Below are positions 1 through 10,882 of a stretch of 64,000 nt of DNA, in pieces. The stretch is taken from NCBI GenBank assembly GCA_001599935.1, contig BCIJ01000011.1, positions 62,001 through 126,000 of the forward strand, given 5' to 3'. The notes beneath the pieces were generated by a model. It was not told the origin of the DNA. It made no database searches and was given only the letters and a program-made list of their open reading frames with translations. The stretch's first letter is position 1; each line of letters begins with the position of its first letter. The translations under genes and the position numbers were made by a program. Origin of the DNA: Holtermannia corniformis. Taxonomy: Eukaryota; Basidiomycota; Tremellomycetes; Holtermanniales.

Positions 1-183
1 GAGCGCATCCCGTCTTTCACATCCGACTACTCCTCGTTTGACGACTACCGCGAGGAACGACATCGTGGCTTTGGGCGACCGTACTCGCCCGAACCGTACA
101 TGGACGCACACAAGCCCATGGCGGATCTATACGACACTCTGCACAAGGCTATTGGCTCACCTCGGTCGGTGCACCGTGTCTGA
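1..183 (+). CDS. 3' end of an unidentified gene (partial)
   Basis: The first 60 codons of the window are open in frame 1 and end with TGA at 181-183. The peptide is rich in Tyr, Arg, Asp and Pro, and looks like the low-complexity tail of a larger protein whose body lies to the left of the window. Codon use resembles the neighbouring genes. I do not recognise a family. The next gene starts about 155 bases downstream on the same strand, so this stop is a natural gene end. Confidence 0.5.
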   Translation, partial: ERIPSFTSDYSSFDDYREERHRGFGRPYSPEPYMDAHKPMADLYDTLHKAIGSPRSVHRV

Positions 184-338
184 GGGTGCTCTGGTAGCTG
201 GAGGATGCATGGCGTGCCACTGCCACTTCAATGTGATCCGCGGATCTTTATCTTTCATCGACGCGCCTGAGATTACGCTGTTGATTTCTTTTCGACGCGT
301 GGGAGCATTTGTTCACTTTACTCTGGTCACCGTCTGCA

Positions 339-1898
339 ATGTCGTCGCTACCGTCCAGTCCGATCATGCAGCACCAGCGCGCCAAACCGCTCAGCAACAA
401 GCGCAGTCTCTGGCCGGCCCAGAACCCGACAGCGTCAAGCAAGAAACGCAAGGTTGCCCCCTCGTCGGACGATGTCGACGCCGTGCTGTTCAAGAAGCCG
501 CTGCTCCCAACCCGCCTCAAGGTCGCGCCGCGTACACCTTCGTCTTCCTCGACGGCGGGAACGGAGCACATGTCGTCTTCGCCGTTCCCGGACCTGCCCT
601 CATCCCCGACGCGTCGACCGCGGAAATCAATCCAGATACTCGCGTCACCGCCCATCCAGCTCGACATGCCCGCCGACACGGTCCTGCTATTTGGCCGGTC
701 GCGTCACTTTCGCTCACAGCTCTCACCAACCTTGGCTTCCTCTCACTCTCCTGCACCCCCTGTTCTGGTCAACCAGCTCGAACGCGCCGAAACACCAACA
801 AAGTCCATCTCGCTCCCGCGCACTGCAACGCACGCGTCAAGACTGCACGCCGCAGTAGAGTACTCGCCCGAGCGCGACATAATGCGCGTCATCGTTCTCG
901 GCCAGAACGGTTGCAGAGTCCTAGGCGAGGTTCGGTTCTTACACCCGACGACTGCAAACGCGAAAGAGGTGGCGAAAAAGCAGGACAAGAGCAAGCGTGT
1001 CCGCGCGGGCGAGACGGTCGAGCTCAAGCGGACAGACAAGCAGTCGACATTGGAGATTGATTTTTACGGCTGTAAAGTCGTCTTGTCTTGGCCGGAGCCT
1101 CGACCCGTCATGCTCGCTGTTGCGCCCAAGACGCCGATTCTGGCGCCTTCGTCCCCGATCTCGGAACTGCCGTCCGAGCCAGAGCCAGCGTCAGACGCTT
1201 CATCGTCTGAAGACGATGCAGTGAAAGACTATGAGCGCGGGCTCGAGTCCGACCTCTCGCCAATCCCATCCTCCCCGCTCGCGCTACCGGCGTCCTCGCC
1301 GATCCAGCAACCCATCGGACTCGAACTCGATGCAGATGTCAATGTCAAGCTCGAGCTCATCACTGCTGCCGTCGGGGCTGAAAAGTCTGAACTAGCAGAG
1401 AAAGCGGCCGAGCCGATGCCCATCGTACCAGCCGACGTCGATATCCCAGCGCTATTAGCGTCGACCGTCGTCTTTTCAGGCTCGTCCGCTACGAGTCTGC
1501 CAGACCTCGTCAAGGCGTTGCTAGAGGTATGTCTCTCGCCCCGGCGTCCGACCACGTATTGACAGCCACACCAGTCACAGCCCGCGCTACGTTCCCACGC
1601 GCCAGAAGCCATCTGGCGCACATGGTCTGTCTCGGTCCTAGAATCCAACGCCATGTTCGGCAAGGTCCAGCGAAACGGCAAGGTCCGTACCCTCCCCCCC
1701 TTTCGCATGAGACTGACAGCGCAGGACGCGTCGGGCCACCCGCTCCTCCCACTGTTCTACTATATCCCGGCCAACGACCCTGATCGCTCGCGCGCGAACG
1801 AGCTCGGGAGCTTGGTCAGGCCTTTGCGGAGTGTGCAGCGGGGCGGAGGCAAGGCGATTGATTGGCGTCCGGTCGGCAGTGGTCGGAGACGATACTGA
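339..1898 (+). CDS. FHA-domain protein, Tos4/Plm2-like
   Basis: Three exons (339-1526, 1575-1682, 1725-1898) give a 489-residue protein. The FHA-like core (about residues 110-250) contains LLFGRSRHFRSQL, SRLHAAVEYS and VLGQNGCRVLG, the phosphothreonine-binding fold layout of Tos4/Plm2. The C-terminal exons encode a conserved tail with MFGKVQRNGK and DASGHPL followed by YYIPANDPD, as in fungal Tos4/Plm2. These proteins are G1/S-regulated chromatin-associated factors linked to the DNA damage response (family knowledge). The N-terminus is Ser/Pro rich and probably disordered; an acidic Ser-rich stretch lies near residues 285-305. The start is the first ATG of the frame; upstream there are only non-ATG codons. 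Confidence 0.75.
1683..1724 (+). other. 42-base intron without in-frame stop
   Basis: The donor is GTCCGT; GACTGAC lies just before the GCAG acceptor. Length is a multiple of three and no stop occurs in frame, so retention would insert 14 residues instead of truncating the protein. Removal restores GK-DASG, the spacing conserved in the Tos4/Plm2 tail, so splicing is favoured. Confidence 0.6.
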
Positions 1899-1979
1899 GG
1901 GTTTCTTGGGTCTATGGCTACGGTGTGCATGATGATATTTGATGTCAAAGTGAATCACAGAACCCATCACTTTATGCAT

Positions 1980-4525
1980 CTAAGCGTCCTCGACGTCCTG
2001 TACACCACTGTACACTTCCAAGATCTTGGACGCGCCCGCCCAATCCAGCTCGCCCAGGACCAGCTTGGCCACGACGTCGATCACGGCGTCGGTCGAGCCG
2101 ATCAGCTGAGCAGTCGTGTCGCGCTCGCTGCGATGCGTTAGCGTCCGCCGTACTGAACGGTCAGCGCGCGACTCACCGAAGGGTGATAGTGTCGTTTTGG
2201 ATCGCTATCGGCGAGTCAGCATACGTGGTCCGGGATAGGGCACCGAGGACGTACAAGCAAAGTCAATGGTGCAGCCAAATGGCGTCCCGAGCTCGTCGTT
2301 GCGCGCATACTTTTTACCGATGCTAGCTGACGAGTCGTCGACGCGCGACGCGATGCCGCGGCGGCGCATGCGCTTGGCTAGAGGCAAGTCAGTTTACTGT
2401 GGGATTCTAGCCAGAGCGACTGACAGATATCGTGCATGAGCGTTCGCAGCCCTGGATCCGTCGAGATGGCGACGATCAAGCACTTGATGGGCGCCACGAC
2501 GGTCGGGAGCGACAAGACGACGCGGGCGGCGTCCTGTTCGCGCGCCCAGAACGAGTGCTCGAGCAACGAGTAGAGGATACGGCCGATCCCGAACGAGGGC
2601 TCGATGACGTTTGGTGTGAACTCGCGGACTGGGCTGATGAGCCTTTGCGTGAGACCAAAGCAGTGACGTACCGTACTCGGTGACGGTGATGGGCTTGATG
2701 GTGATGAGTTCGGACGGGATCTCGAACGCGGTGCCATCGGCCGTCTTGACTGACGCCGGGCTGGTTGCATCAGCACCCACCGATCGTCCGACTCTACACG
2801 TACCCCTTTTCCAAGACAGCCTTGAAGGCCTCGAGCTCGGTACGCTCCAAGCTCGCAATGGCCTCCTTGATGGCCGCGGCGTCCTTTTTGAACTTGATCC
2901 CAAACGCCTTGGTGTCGTACTGAACGTCGAGCTTTTCAACGATCCGAGGCTCATCGAGCCGTTGCTGGACTCGAAGCGGCTGCTTAGTCTTGTTGGCGTG
3001 CACGGTCAAGTCGTACGCGGAACGGTCGGCACAGCCGACGCACTCGATCCAGCCGTACGAGGATTGGATCTCAAAGTCCCAGCAGTCCTGCGTGCCGCGT
3101 CAGCGAGGGCCGAAAGCCAGGGGAGCAGACGGACCGCAGCATAGTGGGCCATCTCGTTTGCCATGTGCTGCCTGCACCGAAGCTTGGCCGGGTCAATGCC
3201 AATCTTTGTCAAAAAGAGCTGGACGCGGCCGAGGAAGTAGCCGAGCGTCTCGTTGTCGACGACCTGGGCTGCGACAGCCTCACCAACGGTCATGGTCGTG
3301 AGCTCGGTCCGGCCTTGGGACTGGACGTCCTTGGGCAGCAGGGCGAGCTTGACGTCTTTGACCTCTGCAAAGCGCGCGTGGCGCTTGTCGAGCGGGTCGA
3401 CGTAGTGCTCAATCTCGGCCATTGTAAACTCGCTGTCGGCCATGTCAGCTCTCGGCCTGTATCCCGCAATTCGTCCGCAACGGACCGGACACGGAGCAGA
3501 CCCTGCTTGGGCGCAATCTCGTTTCTAAAGCTGCGACCAATCTGCGCGCTCGCAAACGGGACCTTGCCATTGTTGAACTCGAGCAGCCTCGCAAAGTTGA
3601 CAAAGTGGCCCTGGGCCGTCTCGGGCCGGAGGTAGCCCTTGATCTGGCCGGTGGGGCCAATGTTGGACTCGAACATGAGGTTGAACTCTACGGGCTCGGT
3701 GACCATATTGCCCGTGTCGGGGTTGACAATGTTGTGCTTGTTGATGATCTGGCCGAGCTCCGCGCCGGTGTAGTTGTCGATCTGGGGTCTCAGTGCCAAC
3801 CGGATCAGGTCGAGATTGACGCACCTGTGCGAGCAACGTCTCGTACTCTGCCACGACTGCATCCTCGAGCTTGACCGCGACGCTCTTGACCGTCTTCTTC
3901 TTTTTCTTCTTCTTGTCGTCCTCCTCGGTCGGCTTTTGCTCTGCCTGGCCACGAGCCTCGCGGTCACCCTTGAGCCTGGCCTCGAGCACGGCCTCGACGA
4001 GGTGATCCGCACGGAAGATTTCGCCCGTCTTGGAGTCTTTTGTCATCCAGTCGGTGAACCTAAGCGGGGATGAGCACGGATGATTAGCGGGGGAGCAAAG
4101 GAACCGACTTGTCAACGTGACCAGACGTCTTGAGGACCTCGCTGAGCGTCATGATGGTCGTGTCGAGCTCGAGCATGTCCTCTTCGATGATAAAGTGCTT
4201 GCGCCAGGCGTCGAGGATGTTGGCCTGGAGAGCCGACCCAGGTGGGCCATAGTCGTACAAGCCGGCGACGCCTGCTGCCGTCAGCTCGGTAGTCAGCGCA
4301 AAGCCAAGAGCGATACCGACCACCGTAGATCTCAAACGCCGGAGTGAAGAAGAAGCGCCGGGACAGGGTACTGTCGAGCAGCGTCTTGTCAAACGCGTGC
4401 GCCGTCTTGTGGACGGGCTGCGCGAGCGTGCTGGGGATTGAAGTGGACGCCGATGCCATTGTGCGTGAGCGCTGTATGCTGTTGATGGTGGTGAGCAGCG
4501 GGCGCAGTGCAGAGCTCGGTCGCAT
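1980..4525 (-). CDS. GRS1: glycyl-tRNA synthetase (class II), cytosolic and mitochondrial
   Basis: This enzyme attaches glycine to tRNA-Gly. Visible class II signatures include [53 protein letters not shown], and [16 protein letters not shown] near the end. A Lys-rich stretch between motifs is the usual eukaryotic insertion. The gene has several short introns, for example with donor GTCGGT between YGG and VAGLY, and after GHVDK. Two in-frame ATGs exist: 4525, which adds a Ser/Arg-rich leader with no acidic residue, and 4459 (MASAST). The first suits a mitochondrial presequence and the second a cytosolic form, in line with the dual role of fungal GRS1. The stop TAG is at 1980-1982. Length is roughly 700 residues. 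Confidence 0.93.
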
Positions 4526-4933
4526 GCACTGCTTCAGCAAGAGACCAACTCGACTTTGACCAAGATTGGAATGACGTGGATACAGCCAGCGGTCAATTAC
4601 GATTTCAAGACTAATCGATTACAACTGGTGATTAGCAATGATCGTAGTCGCATTTGAAGACTTTGCCAAATTAACTACGACTGTAATAGTAGTCAACTAC
4701 TAACCAGTTTCAAACCAACTACAAATCAGTTCCTAATCAATTGCCGATCAATTCCTAATCTGAAGACACGCGCCTGGCTTGTTTGGTTTCGCTCAGAGCC
4801 AGAGTCGACCCAGTCAACAGCACGACATCACCAGGGCCAAGGCAAACTCGGACAGTAGAGTGTGCAGACTGCTCGTGGTGCTGTTCAAGCCGCACAGGGA
4901 CCCCAACACCCGCCCGTCGCCATCGCACACAAC
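4526..4933. promoter_or_regulatory. divergent AT-rich promoter region
   Basis: This 408-base gap separates the starts of glycyl-tRNA synthetase (minus) and the RING gene (plus). From about 4590 to 4760 base composition drops sharply in GC, and degenerate short repeats occur: TTCCTAATC and CTAATCAATT variants several times, AACTAC and CTACTAACC variants, plus a CTAATC...GATTAG inverted pair near 4612-4645. It is likely a shared promoter; the repeats could be factor sites or poly(dA:dT)-like nucleosome-free sequence. Confidence 0.45.
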
Positions 4934-6807
4934 ATGAGCTCACCTTCGCGTCGACGAGAAGAGTACATCTGCGTCATCTGCTTCGACAGCCTGTTCGATG
5001 CACGCGATGACTTGGACGAGGTCATGCCCGTCGTGGCGACTGAATGCGGTACGTTGCACTGCCAAAGGACCCCAGACACCACCTTACCGACGCGCACAGG
5101 CCATGTCTTTCACCACCAGTGTATCCTCGCTGCGTTCAGAGCATCCGACGAGCGCTGGCTACGAGCTCGAGCAGAATATGAACCGGATCACTCGCTGTCA
5201 ATCACCGACGCGCCGGCCGAATGCCCGTCGTGCCGCTCCGAAACGTTTGCAGACGAAGCAACGGGTCAACCACAGCTCACGCGGCTATACGTCGCGACGA
5301 CGGGTGCTGCGACGGCGACGCAGCGCCATGGCGAGGCCTCGAGTAGTCCGGTGAGGAGACAGACGGACGACCCGGCATACCAGCTTGCGAGACGGGCGAG
5401 GACGTTGAAGGGCTTGACGGATCGATTGAGCGAAGTGAGCGTGGTGGGCGACGTGCACCAGGTCATGGCCAAAGCAAAGACGGTGGCAGACGACGGGCTG
5501 TCTGAACGAGCACTGGGCGCCGTAAAGGTCAGTCGCACCCTTGCAACGATGCAGAGGGTGAGCTGACGGCTCAGAACCACCTCCACGCACTCGCCGCCTC
5601 GATCCAGGCTTTATCTCAAACACTGCGCTCGCATCCGCTGATCCCAGAGCTCCAAGCGCAGATCGAACAGCTCGAGAGGACCGTCGCGGACGAGCGCCGC
5701 GCATCCAAACGGCTCAAAGACACCGATCTGCCGAAAGCCGTGCGCGACGCCGTGCAGGCTGAACGCACCCAGCTCAACAAGACGATCAAGGCTGAGCAAC
5801 TGGCAAAGGAACAGCATCGGGCGGATGCGGAGCGTGAGAGAACGGCGAGGAGGGCGGCCCAGGCCGGTTGGGAGGAGAAGATGGGGTCGGTCAAGAAGGA
5901 GGCTGAACGATATCAGCGGTGGGTTGGGTGCTGTCGGCGTGTGCGGTGCTGATCTATCTGCAGACAATTGGCAGAAGAGGCCGAGGCGCGCAAAGAGGTC
6001 GAGAAGAAGCTGCAGGATCGGACGGCGCAGCTCAAAGCGGCTCAAGCAAAGGTTGGCAGTGCTTGGTAAATCGACTGGAGGCGTGGTGCTGACTAGCGCC
6101 AGTCCGACTTGAACAAGAAACGAGTCAAGGAGATTGAACAAGCCAACGAGGTGCTTCAGCAGCAGCTCCTGGATGCGCCAACACGGCCAATACGTCCGCG
6201 TGCAGCGTCGTCGCCGTCTTCGTCGGTGCACCTGCCGAGCGACATTGACGCTTCGCGTACGCATCGCTCGCGCAATCGCGACGCCGACGATTCCCTCATG
6301 GTCGACTATTCATCCCCGCCGCCCGTTGCGACCGTGTGCCACCCGACGGCACGCACCATCCAATGCGACCTACGGACCGGTGTGGGCCAGGCCGCGCCGA
6401 AACGCAAACTCGACGAGGCAGTGCTGCAGCCGACGTCGCGTCTGAACCCGTTCGCAACGACCAAGACGGCGGGCGAGAAGAAGAAGACGCTCAAAGTGGT
6501 GCCAGAGCCCGGGCCTGCTCCTGCTCGAAAGAAGGGCAGAGTGTCCATCGTCGACTTGACGGACGATGCCAGTCCTGAACAGATCCCATCGACCGTACCG
6601 GCCGCTGTGGGCAAGACTCGGAGCAAGTTTTTCAGACCGACACTGGCGGAGCAGGCTGGCTACCCGCGAGCCGAGCCCGGACCCGTTGCGACCGGTGCCA
6701 AGAAGGATGCGAGGCAGATGACATTGGCGGAACAGCTTGGGCTCAGTGATGCGCACGGTCGGCCTGCTAGGACGATCTCGAGCGGGCCAAGGGTGAGCCG
6801 GCGTTGA
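4934..6807 (+). CDS. RING-finger E3 ligase, TRAIP-like
   Basis: Five exons (4934-5048, 5100-5527, 5575-5918, 5964-6051, 6103-6807) give 559 residues. The N-terminal RING has CVIC, CGHVFHHQC formed across intron 1, and CPSC, followed by QLTRLYV, the same layout as TRAIP (RING then RTIINKLFF-like strand). A long coiled coil, rich in E, K, Q and R, spans roughly residues 200-390. The C-terminal third is Ser/Pro rich with basic patches and two TLAEQ motifs (FRPTLAEQAGYP and MTLAEQLGLSD), a conserved-looking tail. TRAIP proteins ubiquitinate replisome components at collapsed forks; that role here is inferred from family similarity only. It is divergently transcribed from glycyl-tRNA synthetase. 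Confidence 0.7.
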
Positions 6808-7019
6808 GCGTGGTGGTGGTTTGTAGGCCGTGTTGATGATGACGCCGGTGCCGGCGGTGCGGACTGATGGCCGCCGCCGCCGTCGCCAAACTTTGTAAAC
6901 TGTAAACCAACCACTTTGTTGCTGAGGTCCTTTGTGCCTTTTTCATCCAACCGGAGCGATCCTCTGCGCACGCGCTCGAGTAGAAAGGACGTAGTGTTGG
7001 TGCGCAGGCGACTGTGCCC

Positions 7020-8967
7020 ATGGCAGTGCGTGACCGTTCGCGGTCGCCAACCGCGGCGTTCCGCAGCTCGTCCAGCCCATTCCATCGTCTCGAGCCAGAG
7101 CGCGAGAGATCAGCTGTCAAACAGCCTCGCATCATGCTGTTGCCGCAACACCAACAACACTTGGCGTCCGAAAAGCCGTTGCCAACCTGCTTCTACTCCT
7201 TGCCGTCGTTGCGTGGGTGGAGGACGACGGCAGGCTATCAGCGGCTCGGAGGACAGGACAAGGCTCAGCGCAGATGGCGCGCGCTGTTTGCAGTGCTTGG
7301 GACGGCGGTCGCGCTCCTTGTGCTTGTGATACGTGCGTACGCAGTATGACCTTGGCGTATGGGCTGCGGCTGATGACGGTGTAGGCATGCGACAACCGAC
7401 TGACACGACGGGGTGGACAGAACAGATGGGCTGGACGATCCCACAAGGACGCAACCTGACGGATCTCGGAGACGTCGCCGAGGCTCGGTACCGGTTGGCC
7501 ATTTCGAAAGACGAAGCTGGGCGACGGCAGTGAGTGGTCCTGTTATCTCACTGTTCACGGTCAAAGCTGACATTGCACAAGGTATTACCAGCTCCTCAAC
7601 TCGTTCGCAAAGCAGGTCCCCAACCTAGCCCTCCGTCACCACCTCCAACACTCGATCCATTCCCACCTCGCACCCAGCATGACAGACGTGATCCCTAGCC
7701 CGCACGGTCCGAAACCATTCCTACCGGCGTCCATGATCTCGTACAAGACAATCTACCAGACCGACAAGGAGCACGACGGCGGCAGCAGCTCGCGAGAATG
7801 GCGCGAGATGAACGCGGCAGACGGCTGGGACTATTCGTTTTTCAATGACCTCCAGGCGGCCGATTGGATTGCCGACGTCTGGCAGGGCTCGGACGTCGAA
7901 TGGGCGTGGAACTATATGCACCGAGGCGTCCTCAAGGCTGATTTCTTGCGCTATCTGCTGCCGTTGGTTCAAGGCGGCGTGTATTCCGATGTGGATGTGA
8001 GTCGGTCGAGGCCGTCAGCGCACAGACTGACGCGTGCAGACGCGGCCGATTCGACGGATCGAACAGTGGGGCAGACTCGACGTCGAGGTGCTCAACGTCA
8101 CGGCGACCGAGGGGCCGGGGTGGCAAAAGCGCATGCCGACGGATCCAGCCGTCATCGTCGCCATTGATGTCAACGTGTTCGTGCGCGACACTGTACGCAA
8201 TATCACATGCTGACAACCGCAGTCACGCATATGAGCACTGGGAAAACGTACGTACACGCCGTTGGCCGCTGATCACTCACCAACTCCCTTCAGCACTGGC
8301 CGCGCGCCGTCGGCATCTGTCAATGGACCCTCTCCTCGGCCCCGCACCACCCAATCTTGATCGATGCCGCTCGTCGCGTCGTCAACGCGACCCGAGTGGT
8401 CGAAACCTTTGACAACTGGCGCCAAGGCGAGGTTGCGCGTGAGAAAGACGAACAGGCCGAAGGGTGGGAAGAGCGCGTGACGGCGCTGGAACACCGCAAG
8501 AAAGAGGACGCAATGAACGTCATGGAGTGGACGGGGCCGGGGTCAGTGTTTGCACCATTGGCGAGGAGGCAGGCTGATTCTGCTAGGCTGTTCTCGGATG
8601 CCGTGCTTGCGTGAGTTGGGCCGTGGTTGCCTGGTGGCCCGGGCTGGACTGATGAGATCTTAAGATACCTGTTCGCGAGGTATAACATGGCTTGGCATCG
8701 GTTACGCGGTCTCGATCACCCCTTGCGCGTCGGCGAAGTCTTGATCCTCCCCATTACAGGTCCGTCTAACCATCGCCATCATTGCACCGTGCCATGCTGA
8801 CGCGCGCAATCGTAGCTTTCTCACCGGGCGGTCAGCCAGACTTCAACGCCGAGGGTCCAGACTCGCCCCAAGCCGACGTCTTGCATAATTGTGAGTTCCA
8901 TCCTCTCACCGCACTTGACTCGAGCTGATCGACGCCAGTCCGAGGAGGGTGGAAGGGAGGGGACTGA
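7020..8967 (+). CDS. Och1-like alpha-1,6-mannosyltransferase (type II membrane)
   Basis: A basic N-terminus is followed by one transmembrane segment at about residues 88-104 (FAVLGTAVALLVLVI), typical of a Golgi type II enzyme. The lumenal part holds the glycosyltransferase DXD-sugar domain: FLRYLLPLVQGGVYSDVDT with the catalytic DVD, then VAIDVNVFVRD, ICQWTLSSAPHHPIL, VMEWTGPG and a final FRGGWKGGD. Och1-family enzymes add the first alpha-1,6 mannose to N-glycan cores. Multiple short introns are present; one splits the DVDT motif (donor GTGAGT at about 7997). The last exon begins inside HNFRGGW and ends with TGA at 8965-8967. A second in-frame ATG at 7134 could also start the protein. It is convergent with the hydrolase 90 bases away. 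Confidence 0.8.
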
Positions 8968-9056
8968 CGGGGTCCACGCAGCAACAATGTATCTATATGC
9001 ATCATACCCTAGACGCGCCAATGAACTAGATGCAACTGTCTATGTCCTTGTCACGC

Positions 9057-10222
9057 TCACAGCGCCCAGCGGCCCAACCACTCTGCAGTACGCGCCACCA
9101 TCTCCTTTGAACACGCGTGCCCAACCTTGTCCTGCACCCAGACATCGACGACGCCATCCGGCCCGACTTCGGTCGCCTTGATCCTGTCAACGGCGGCCGA
9201 TCCAGCAGCGTAGGGCACTAGCACGTCTTCTGCGCCCGAGAGCACTAGGATCTTCTTGCCAGCGTATGGGTGATCGCTGTACGAGTTTTCCGACTTGATC
9301 AGAGCTTGCAGGGACGGTGGGAGCGTTGGTGCGTTCAAGTTTAGAGACGCGGCTGTGGCTCGTGCACCGAGGAGGTCTAGGTAGGCTTCCGCTGGCGTCC
9401 CGATGATAGGGATCCCGATCTTTACGCGTGGCTCTGGGCAGGCGTCAGCAGTGTTCGACGGCGGCGTGCGAGTTGACCATCTCGGAGGATCCGCCACGCA
9501 ACATGCCCTGCAGCTATCAGCCACCGCAAGACAATAAAAGGACCGCACCCCCAAGAGAGATTCCAGAGATTGCAAACTCGGCAATGGTCCGTTCGCCGTG
9601 AGGGAATAGGTATGCCGCTAGAAAATCAATCACGAACGAGACGTCTCGACTGGTACCGGCTGTCGACTTTAGTCAGGCGCGCTTTGATTTGGTCAAGCTG
9701 ACGGACAGATAGTTGCGAACATGTCGATACTGCCTTGTCAGCTCGACCTGCTACGAGGCAGTGGCCGAGGTATACGCACAGATGTTTGGGATTCTTGTCA
9801 AACGCCTCGTTGCCTTGCCTATCCAACGTCCGCTCGCCATGGTTCCGTTGATCCTAGACATCTACGCTCAGTATGTGTCCCGTAGCAGGCGGCTCTCAAC
9901 TTGCAATCGTCACGACAATCAGATCTCTCGCAGCCTGCTCCTCGGACGCTCGCACATGGCCCAGCAGCCCAGTCGCGAACCCAGCCAGATGTTGCTGCTT
10001 GTTCATGCGCCCGTGTACCGCAATCTCAAGCCGAATCAGCATACAGCAAGACTTGCCTGGTGACTGATAACCCACCAACGCCGTGATGGGTCGCGAACTC
10101 TCCTTGATCTCGTCAAGGCCGTACACGAGCACACGGAGTCCCGCAATGAAGACACTCGTACAGCTTGCATCTGGGAACCCGCATGAGAGCGACGGGTATA
10201 CTGATTGCGCCAGAGTCGTCAT
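9057..10222 (-). CDS. alpha/beta hydrolase-fold protein
   Basis: Spliced reading gives the classical fold elements in order: LRVLVYGLDEI, VHGRMNKQQHLAGFA, DQRNHGERTLD, the nucleophile elbow GISLGG (catalytic Ser), VKIGIPIIGTP, LVLSGAEDVLVPY (acid loop), and DKVGHACSKEM (catalytic His). It resembles fungal dienelactone-hydrolase or acyl-esterase-type proteins of about 300 residues; the substrate is unknown. At least six introns are needed, including a GC-AG intron at 9854-9904. Start ATG at 10222 (context GCCATGAC) is the first in frame. No signal peptide is obvious, suggesting a cytosolic protein. Confidence 0.72.
9854..9904 (-). other. GC-AG intron in hydrolase gene
   Basis: On the minus strand the donor reads GCAAGT and the acceptor GTCTAG. 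Removing the 51 bases joins VVTI to DQRNHGER, the expected hydrolase sequence; without removal a TAG stop lies directly before the downstream exon. No GT donor nearby restores the frame. Confidence 0.6.
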
Positions 10223-10594
10223 GGCGTCGATATGTAGCGACGCCGAGGACCACCGAGTCCAAGAGACTATTCATGCACCCGTGGGAAAGTGTCCATTCAG
10301 GTCAATGTGGCGCGTGGCGCTTGGTGGATAGAGTGTGCACGAGCTACTCGACTGCCAAACAGGAGCAGCAAACACAATGAGCCTTTGAGACCACAAGACG
10401 ACTGTGAGGCTACAGATCCAGTACACGGGCGTCAAACGCCAGAGCGAGCGGCACACCCCGAGTGTACATCCTCCCACATTCTCCACGGCTAGAAGTCGCG
10501 CGACTTGCCTTCCTTTGACCGAGCTACGTCTTCTATGTGACTGACCGCAATATGTGCCTTCGGTGGAGCCTGTTGGAAGGCGCTCGTGACACTC
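10223..10594. other. intergenic, no gene seen
   Basis: This is the region between the divergent hydrolase start and the first small coiled-coil gene. Short open frames on both strands lack codon bias or recognisable motifs. It presumably carries both promoters. Confidence 0.4.
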
Positions 10595-10600
10595 TATAAG
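10595..10600 (+). promoter_or_regulatory. TATA-like box of coiled-coil gene A
   Basis: TATAAG lies 34 bases upstream of the ATG at 10634. Few genes in this window show such a clear element; a compact TATA promoter would suit a small, strongly or inducibly expressed gene. Confidence 0.3.
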
Positions 10601-10633
10601 ATTAGACGCGGTCCATGCCATCTGGCCAGAAGC

Positions 10634-10882
10634 ATGTCACAATCAACCAACTTGAAGTCAGTCATCTCGCGCTTCACCAGAAGGTCCAAAACCGAGACTG
10701 AAAGGAAACTGGAACAAGAGCAAAACGAGCTTATGAGCTTGAATACTGATCATTTGATTGGGGGTACATCAGTGGAGAATTACAGGCAACGCAAAGGAGA
10801 GCTTGAAGAGTCGATTAAGATGCTTAAAGCGATAGTCAAGGAGGAAAGAAACGCCTCAGCTCAGGGAAGTAGCAATGCTTGA
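10634..10882 (+). CDS. small coiled-coil protein, array copy A
   Basis: This single-exon 82-residue protein is not of a family I recognise. It begins MSQSTN, has a basic Ser/Thr/Arg segment (VISRFTRRSKTETER), then two charged heptad-like helices: one around residues 20-36 and a second around residues 55-75 containing ELEESIKMLKAIVKEE, and a Ser/Asn-rich tail ending GSSNA. The same plan, with similar residues at matching places, recurs in the three downstream copies on the same strand. No signal peptide or membrane segment is visible, so a soluble helical protein, perhaps an oligomer, is likely. Function unknown. Confidence 0.6.
   Translation: MSQSTNLKSVISRFTRRSKTETERKLEQEQNELMSLNTDHLIGGTSVENYRQRKGELEESIKMLKAIVKEERNASAQGSSNA

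Noticed and set aside
38..1060. Long plus-strand frame of 340 codons overlapping the FHA gene
   Set aside because: It overlaps the FHA gene in another frame, starts at a non-ATG codon and has Arg/His/Cys-rich shadow composition.
5611..6264. 217-codon minus-strand frame
   Set aside because: Antisense to the coiled-coil exons of the RING gene; Leu/Arg-rich shadow.
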